A program made the position numbers and the translations under genes. 64,000 nt of DNA from Pleurodeles waltl. Its lineage: Eukaryota > Chordata > Amphibia > Caudata > Salamandridae. Location of the stretch: the NCBI RefSeq assembly GCF_031143425.1, contig NC_090450.1, positions 169,865,272-169,929,271 of the forward strand. Direction: 5' to 3'. Position 1 is the stretch's first letter; each line of letters begins with the position of its first letter. Of this stretch, positions 58,203 to 64,000 are shown one piece after another. The notes under the pieces were generated by a model. That model was not told where the DNA came from and searched no databases. It saw nothing but the letters and a program-made list of their open reading frames with translations.

Positions 58203-59663
58203 GGCCAATATACTACACAATTTGCCTGTTTGTAACTTTGGTGGTTTGGAGCTACCTAAAAGTCTTATATTCTCAGAATGGAGGGTTGCTTGTCAGATGA
58301 AGTTGGTGAACCATGAGGTTCTGATGGCTGGGCAAATGGCTCATGGGATTGGTGAGGAGTAAGTTGGGCTAGGGTAAGCTAGTCTGTTTTGGTGGCTGGC
58401 AGGTGAAGTGATTGCAGCCGGGTTGGCCTGCTCGTGTTTCAGTTCCCACACATGATGTTGTTCTAAGTCCAAATGCCCAAAATAGCATAAAGCGGATAAG
58501 TTGGTCGCATGGTTTGTAGGCAGGCATGGACTACCACGCGCAAGCTGGTAGAAGAGAATGCTTTGCTCACAAATTGCCGCTGCCAAAGTGGAACCTTGCT
58601 GGATGTCAACTTGCAGAGTGGCACATCACTTCTCAGAGTTGTTAGTGGCAAAGAAATAATGCAGTTCCATGATGAATATCATTCATTGCTCCGGTATTGG
58701 TGCCACAAAGCCAGTATAGGGTTGCATTCAGTGTACAGGTGGTACTGGTCAGCAAAGGGATGACCAAAGGAAGGCACGTACCACTCCTAGCAACACCAGG
58801 GAGGATAAAAGCTCCACATCTGAGCAGTGCTTGGAAAGGGGAAAATAAGTGCTAAAAGGGAACAGTTAACTTCTTTGATGGGGATTCACTGGGGAGGTTT
58901 TAAAGCTGGGGAGGACAAATATCGATGTTGGGAGTATTCATGATTGCCAAGAAGGGGTGGGGGGGTAAGTGGACATGGGAGGAGTGACGGGTGTTTAGAG
59001 TGGAAAAGAGTAGTTATTGGCATGGAATTTGTCATAGACGCTGGAATGTTGTAACAAGTAATTAGTCAGGTTTTATACTGCTTTACACTCTTTCACACAC
59101 TAATTGACCATCTCGCTTGATTGCTTCATCTCCCCCATGTTGGGTTTCATAAGGTACATTAGTCTGTCCAATGTCAAGCCGCTGAAAATGGGAAACAGTA
59201 AAAGGTGACTTCAAAATTAGTTTAATATCACTCTTGCAAAACCTCACAAAAGTTCACATCAAGATCAGATAGCGAGTAAGCCTGTATTAAAGTCCTTCTT
59301 CCATTTGTATGACATGGGAAGCAGTGAAGGCTCTCTTTCTACCAATATTCTTTTGACACAGAAATAACAAGAGGAGTATTGAAGGTAAAAGGACCTTCAG
59401 AATAGACTGCCTTTTGTTTTTGTGAAGCAAAAAAAAAAAAGCTGGTCATGGCAGCATTTATAAGACAACATAGGGAAGGAAGTACGCTTGTTGGGGAAAG
59501 AAGGTGTGCTGCAAAGGGGAAGGAGGAATGGCCGGGAGGGAAGAATGAGAAGCTAGCAGATGAGAGGAAGAAGTGTGCAGGTGAAAGAGGGAGGGATGGG
59601 AGAGAGTAATGAAAATCAGTGGCAGGTGGGACATGTAAGGAGCACAGGGGGAATGAAGGATGG
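58203..59663. other. Unassigned sequence
   Basis: No gene was recognised. The stretch 59,430-59,660 is purine-rich (GGGAAGGAGG-type). Confidence 0.35.
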
Positions 59664-61777
59664 TGTTGGACCTGGTCCTTTTTTGTAGGGTTAACTTGTT
59701 GCCTTCTTCCTCCTATTTTTTTCTGACCTGTTTTTGTTGGCTTTAGGACTCTGGACACTTTACCACTGCTAAGGTTTGCTAAAGTGCATAGGCTCTCTGT
59801 CTAAATTGTATGGGTGATTGCTTTCTCTATGGTTAGCATATTTGATTTACTAGTAAGTTCCTAGTACTGTGCACCGGTTATACCCAGGGCCTCTAAACCA
59901 AATGCTACTAGTGGGTCTGTAGCATTGATTGTGCCACCCACGAGTAGCCAGGCAAACATGCCTCAGGCCTGCCTTTGTAGTGTCTGTGTGCAGTTTTAAA
60001 CTGCCATTTCAACCTGGCAAGTGCACCCAATTGCCAGGCCCAAACCTTCCCTTTTACTACATGTAAGTTACCCCTAAAATAAGCACAAGGCAGCCCCATG
60101 GGCAGGGTGCAGTGTATTTAAAAGGTAGGAGACGTTCTGGTGTGTTTCACATGCCCTGATAGTGAAATACTGCTAAATTTGTTTTTTACTATTGCAAGGC
60201 CTATCGCTCCCATAATGTAAAATGGGGATCGTCTTGAAATACCTTTTAAGTGTAAGTTCATATTGGAAGCAGATAGAGATGTGGTGTTTAGAGTCTCTGA
60301 ACTCACAATTTAAACCATATTTTGGTGAAGTTGGTTTTTGAGCCACGAGTTTGAAAATGCCACTTTTAGAAAGTGGGTATTTTCTTGCTTAACCATTCTG
60401 TGCCTCTGCCTGTCAGCTGAATACTCGTCTGGGTCAGGGTGACAGTTGGGCTGTTTGTGCATTCTCTCTAGACAGTCACACAAAGGGAGCTGAGGTGTGC
60501 CTTGTATATCCTGATGGGTCTTCTTGAGCTACAGTGGTGGGAGGAGCTGACACGTGCTCCTGAATAGGGCAGTGCCTGTCCTCACACACAGCAGACTTCA
60601 ACCCCCTGGAGTGTGTCGGAGGCCTGGGCTAGGAAAGGAAGGGTATTTTGCACTACAAAGACTTCTCTTTGAGGTTTGCCTACCTCAAAGACAAAAAAGG
60701 TGTAATTACTGGACCTCTGACACCACATAGTTAGAGCCCTTCTGGACTGAGGCACTTCTTCCAGGAAGGAGAGCTTGGATGCTGTAGGAGGGACTGCCAC
60801 TCTTCTTGCTGCTTTGTTGTCCTGGGCCCTTGGGAGTGGGTTCTGGTGCAACAAGGAAGAATTTAGTGCATTGATGTCCAGAACGACTTCGGAACCAGCG
60901 CCCCACTCCGAACCCACGCCACTGCCTGTGCAGGAGCCATGGTCCCCAGTCAGTGCAATGGCCACAACCTGCAACGCAGGCCACGGCACCTCCGCAGCAC
61001 CTCCTAAGTCCCGCCACAGTGTGAGTCCCAAGTGCTGTGTCACCAACGCCCATGACACCTGACTCAGCGCTTCACCTTTGATCCTGTAGTGTGAACGCAA
61101 CACTGTGAAATCGACACCCCATGTCTTGACCTGCTGGTTTCATCAACTCTACCTTGTCATAAGGAACTGATGCCTTATTGCCAACACAGCTTCACCTCCC
61201 CTGCAACCGTAAGGAACCGACGCCTCATCTCCCCTGCCTACCACTAAGGAACTGATGCTTCACCTCCCCGGAGGCAGTAAGGAACCGACGGCGCACTTGC
61301 TCCAGCGACGCCTCACCTCCCCAATTCCATGCAACGTCTTTGTTTCCTCATTGTTTCCTAAGGGACTTTAACCGGGGTCTTTGACGCCATAGCCGGCCTG
61401 CACTTCCTTGCGAGTGGTGCTGCACTGTTGGAAATGACTCTGTCTCTAAGCGCTACACTACGTTTTAATCTTAGAAAATTGGTATCTTTACTTGTGTATG
61501 TTGGATGTCTGTCATTGTGGTCTTGTTTTACTCAGATAAAAATTGGCTATTTTTCTAGACTGGTCTGGAGTTCTTTTGTGGTGTTTTCACTGCATTACTG
61601 TGTGTGTATAAATACTTTACTCATTGCCTCTGAGATAAGCCTAACTGCATGAGCCAAGCTACCAATGGGGTGAGCAGAGGTTATCTCAGGTGTGTGACTT
61701 CCTTACCCTGACTAGAGTGAGGGTCCCTCCTTGAAGAGGGTGCAAACCTCTGCCAACTAGAGATCCCATTTCTAACA
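59664..61777 (-). mobile_element. LTR-like family TGTTAGAAA, copy d
   Basis: Inverted relative to copies a and c. The ends are TGTTGGACC (59,664) and CATTTCTAACA (61,777). Flanking pentamers GATGG (59,659-59,663) and GAAGG (61,778-61,782) differ at one base and may be a decayed 5-bp duplication. The conserved inner block around 59,830-60,200 matches 40,750-41,130 in reverse complement. It includes a short minisatellite at 61,160-61,330. No coding frame. Confidence 0.62.
61160..61330. repeat. Minisatellite with TAAGGAACYGAYGC units
   Basis: Four units begin TAAGGAACTGATGCC or TAAGGAACCGACGCC and end CTCACCTCCCC-like, spaced about 30-50 bp. Confidence 0.65.
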
Positions 61778-61782
61778 GAAGG

Positions 61783-63529
61783 AATGAAGCGTGGAATGAA
61801 GAAGGGTAGCAAACGAGAGAAAACTAGAAGTAAGAAAGGTGAGACAAACAGGAAGTTTGGGAGTACGCCATCAGGAGTGGAGAGAGGGGCTGCAACTGTG
61901 CTGTATGTGCAGGTGGGGTTTAATGGTACTTATTTTGATGACCGACGCTTATTTTTCCTTTATCAGACTTTGACCCAGAGCAGGAGAGGAAAAAAACACA
62001 CAAGGGGGAAAGAAAGATTGAAAGAATAACAGAAAAAACTGACTAAGTGAGTTCACTGGAATGAAAAAGAACCTGCAAGAGTGAGATAAAGGGCAGAGAA
62101 TATCTATTGGTGGAGTAAAAAGGCATGAGTGAAATCAAGACAACGCAGCCTTGCTATTCGGCACACCGAAATTCAGTAGTGCCAGCCGCGGGTTTCTGTA
62201 CATAATTATGGACCCCTGCCCTTATTCTTTTACAAAATGAGCACTGGGCCGCAAAGTAGACCCTCATGCAGGTCTATACAATCACAATATTGGTTGTGGA
62301 ATGATAGACGTACACAGTGCGTAGCAAAAAGGGAAAGAAAAGTAGACCAAGGCTGAACTAGGATAAAACTGACAAAGTCTGAAGCCTGTGATTTAAGGCG
62401 GCAGACAGGAAGGCCGCCCTTAAGCCTGTTGTAAGCAAAAGGACTGTTTGACAGCAGCGCTGTCAACCCAGGCCTAGGAATGTAGAATCGTTTCACAGTT
62501 CCTAAGAAAAACATCATTTATTAACATGCAATATGTATGACCTGCATACAAACATGCTCTTTTGAAGGAAGGCGGTCTCCCTTTGTGCAGTATAGTGTCT
62601 GTCTCCTAAACGTTCTTACAGTTCTCTCTCCCTCTTGCAATGTCTCTGACCTCCGTGCACTTCAAGTGGCATTACAGCAGTACAGAAGCCACCCCCATTT
62701 CTATCGCAAAATCATCTTACATAGTGTCCCCGATTGTCACCGTGTGTAGGGATGCAGTGTGCATTTCCTATGTAGGAGTCGGTGCTCTGACAGATAGTGC
62801 TTTGCATACTGGCTATATTCAAGGACTGGGTTTGTTTATGCAAATTGTAACTAACTTCTACTGTTTGGCCACACGTCTCTGATAGGCGTTTCCTGGCTGT
62901 CGTGTGCTCTGTGCGTTAAGTCGCTGAGTTCTTGCTCTTTTATTGAATATTTGCGCTGCATGTGTGGTTACAACGCTCTGTTATTGCCATAAAACACCTT
63001 GATTTTATGTGGCTCTTTTATACCAAGTTTCCGTTGTTTTCAAAAGTTCTAGGTAAAAGACATCACTATTGACTATCTCAAATAATACATCTAGATTTTC
63101 TCTGTTCACTTATACCCATGTCATTGAATATTGTAATATTTTAAATGATCGTATAAATGTTGTTTATTCTGTTGATGTAAAAATTAATTTGAAAGTCGGC
63201 ATGTTTTATGGGTTGTTTAGTTATAATAAAAATGCGAATTAACGATAACAGATATAAGGTATTACCCATTTACCGACCTGGGAAGAATGGAAGGCCTAGT
63301 TAATCTTACGGGGATGATTAAAACTGCTGATTTGAAGCTCTCAGCATATAGCGATACCAGCTTGAATTCAGGGATATTTTGTTTAAAGTATTTTCTAACT
63401 GACTTGGTTTGACTTACTAATATTTCTTTCACATAAAATCGATCCCCACTCCCTATCTGACAAGGCACCTGTTGTAGCATCGGCGGGGTTTGATATACAC
63501 TTGCGGGGGTTGAGCTGTTTTTCCGTGTC
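61783..63529. other. Unassigned sequence
   Basis: Low-GC intergenic or promoter-proximal DNA. No gene recognised. Confidence 0.35.
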
Positions 63530-64000
63530 ATTCTCCATCCGCCCGGGCCCTCTGGGGCTGGTAGCCGTGGTCACAGAGGGGGTGGGGGATGCCCTGCAAC
63601 AACGGGCGGGCCGTCTCCAGAGAAACCAGAGCACAACAAAGCACCTTGCGGGCCGCTGCTAGCCTGCGCAAAAACAGAGAAGGCGGACAGCGCCCTCCAG
63701 GGTCGGGGAGGTGCGGCGGCGGTGACAGCGGCCCCCCACAGCCCGCTCTTGCCCCAAGACTGGACGCAGCGCACCCTCAGCGGCCGCCGCGAGGTGTTTG
63801 AAAACAAACCCGCCGTTCCCATGGAGCGCGACTGAGACCGCGGCGCGTCGAGACCCTGCGGCCAGAGCGGAGATGGCCTCCGGAGACCGAGCGGCGCGCC
63901 CCCCAGGCGGTAGCACACTCCTCGCTGGAGTCCCGCCCGCCCCGGGGGATGGGTCCGCGGACTCGGGCAGCTCCCCGTGCACAGGTAGGGCACACGGTGT
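63530..64000. promoter_or_regulatory. CpG-rich block (candidate CpG island promoter)
   Basis: GC content and CpG density rise abruptly (GCGGCGGTGACAGCGGCC, CCGCGGCGCGTCGAGACCC and similar), in contrast with the AT-rich DNA before 63,450. It is the only such block in the window without an assigned transposon. It continues past the right edge. Confidence 0.6.
63873..63984 (+). CDS. Candidate first coding exon of an unidentified gene
   Basis: An ATG in good context (CGGAGATGG) opens a 112-nt frame, MASGDRAARPPGGSTLLAGV and 17 more codons, to ACAG followed by GTAGGG, a usable donor, at 63,985. It lies in the CpG-rich block, as first exons do. The sequence is Gly/Pro/Ser-rich without a domain, so I do not recognise it. 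In mammals the gene next to SIAH2 on this side is ERICH6; a link is only positional speculation. Open frames on the opposite strand are probably effects of high GC. Confidence 0.35.

Noticed and set aside
63571..63993. A 140-codon minus-strand frame in the CpG block
   Set aside because: High GC suppresses stops in all frames; no start context, splice site or domain favours it over the + strand exon candidate.

Overview
The window looks like intergenic and intronic DNA from a very large vertebrate genome, most likely a salamander (urodele, possibly a newt). The grounds are one clear vertebrate gene exon with a consensus splice acceptor, a CpG-rich block at the right edge, and about 60 kb dominated by transposable elements: DIRS, L1, CR1-like, Ty3/gypsy, Polinton/Maverick and unnamed dispersed repeats. 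The species is an inference. No prokaryotic features, tRNA or rRNA genes were seen.

Layout. 1-4,975: the 3' part of SIAH2 on the + strand. A long intron carries an LTR-like repeat, followed by the terminal coding exon (3863-4420) and its 3' UTR. About 7,170-7,760: an old CR1/Rex-like LINE reverse transcriptase relic. 8,330-12,210: a deleted DIRS-type tyrosine-recombinase retrotransposon (- strand) whose recombinase frame is still open. 13,974-16,993 and 30,736-33,711: two copies of a 3-kb, hairpin-rich, apparently non-coding element with exact 5-bp target duplications. The second copy sits inside ORF1 of an L1-type LINE (27,188 to about 35,180, - strand), which has itself lost its reverse transcriptase domain. 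35.5-37.3 kb: a degenerate CACTCTA-type satellite with a foldback element beside it. 39,071-41,251: another copy of the LTR-like family. 43.1-45.3 kb: a decayed Ty3/gypsy element in which integrase precedes reverse transcriptase (Gmr1-like order), split by a MITE-like element.

47,320-58,196 is the most striking structure. It is a complete but internally deleted Polinton/Maverick with terminal inverted repeats of about 390 bp and a perfect 6-bp target duplication (AAGACT). It holds a decayed protein-primed DNA polymerase B on the + strand. On the - strand it holds the integrase C-terminus with a chromodomain, the N-terminus of a probable virion-type protein, and an apparently two-exon gene. 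On the left it carries three frame-compatible GT-AG exons on the + strand, tandem repeats and a 550-bp array of alternating palindromes.

59,664-61,777 is a fourth copy of the LTR-like family. 63.5-64.0 kb is CpG-rich and may hold the first coding exon of the next gene. Only the SIAH2 exon is confidently a functioning host gene part. The rest records nested insertion and deletion: L1 insertion then the 3-kb element, gypsy then MITE, and Polinton with nested foldback DNA.
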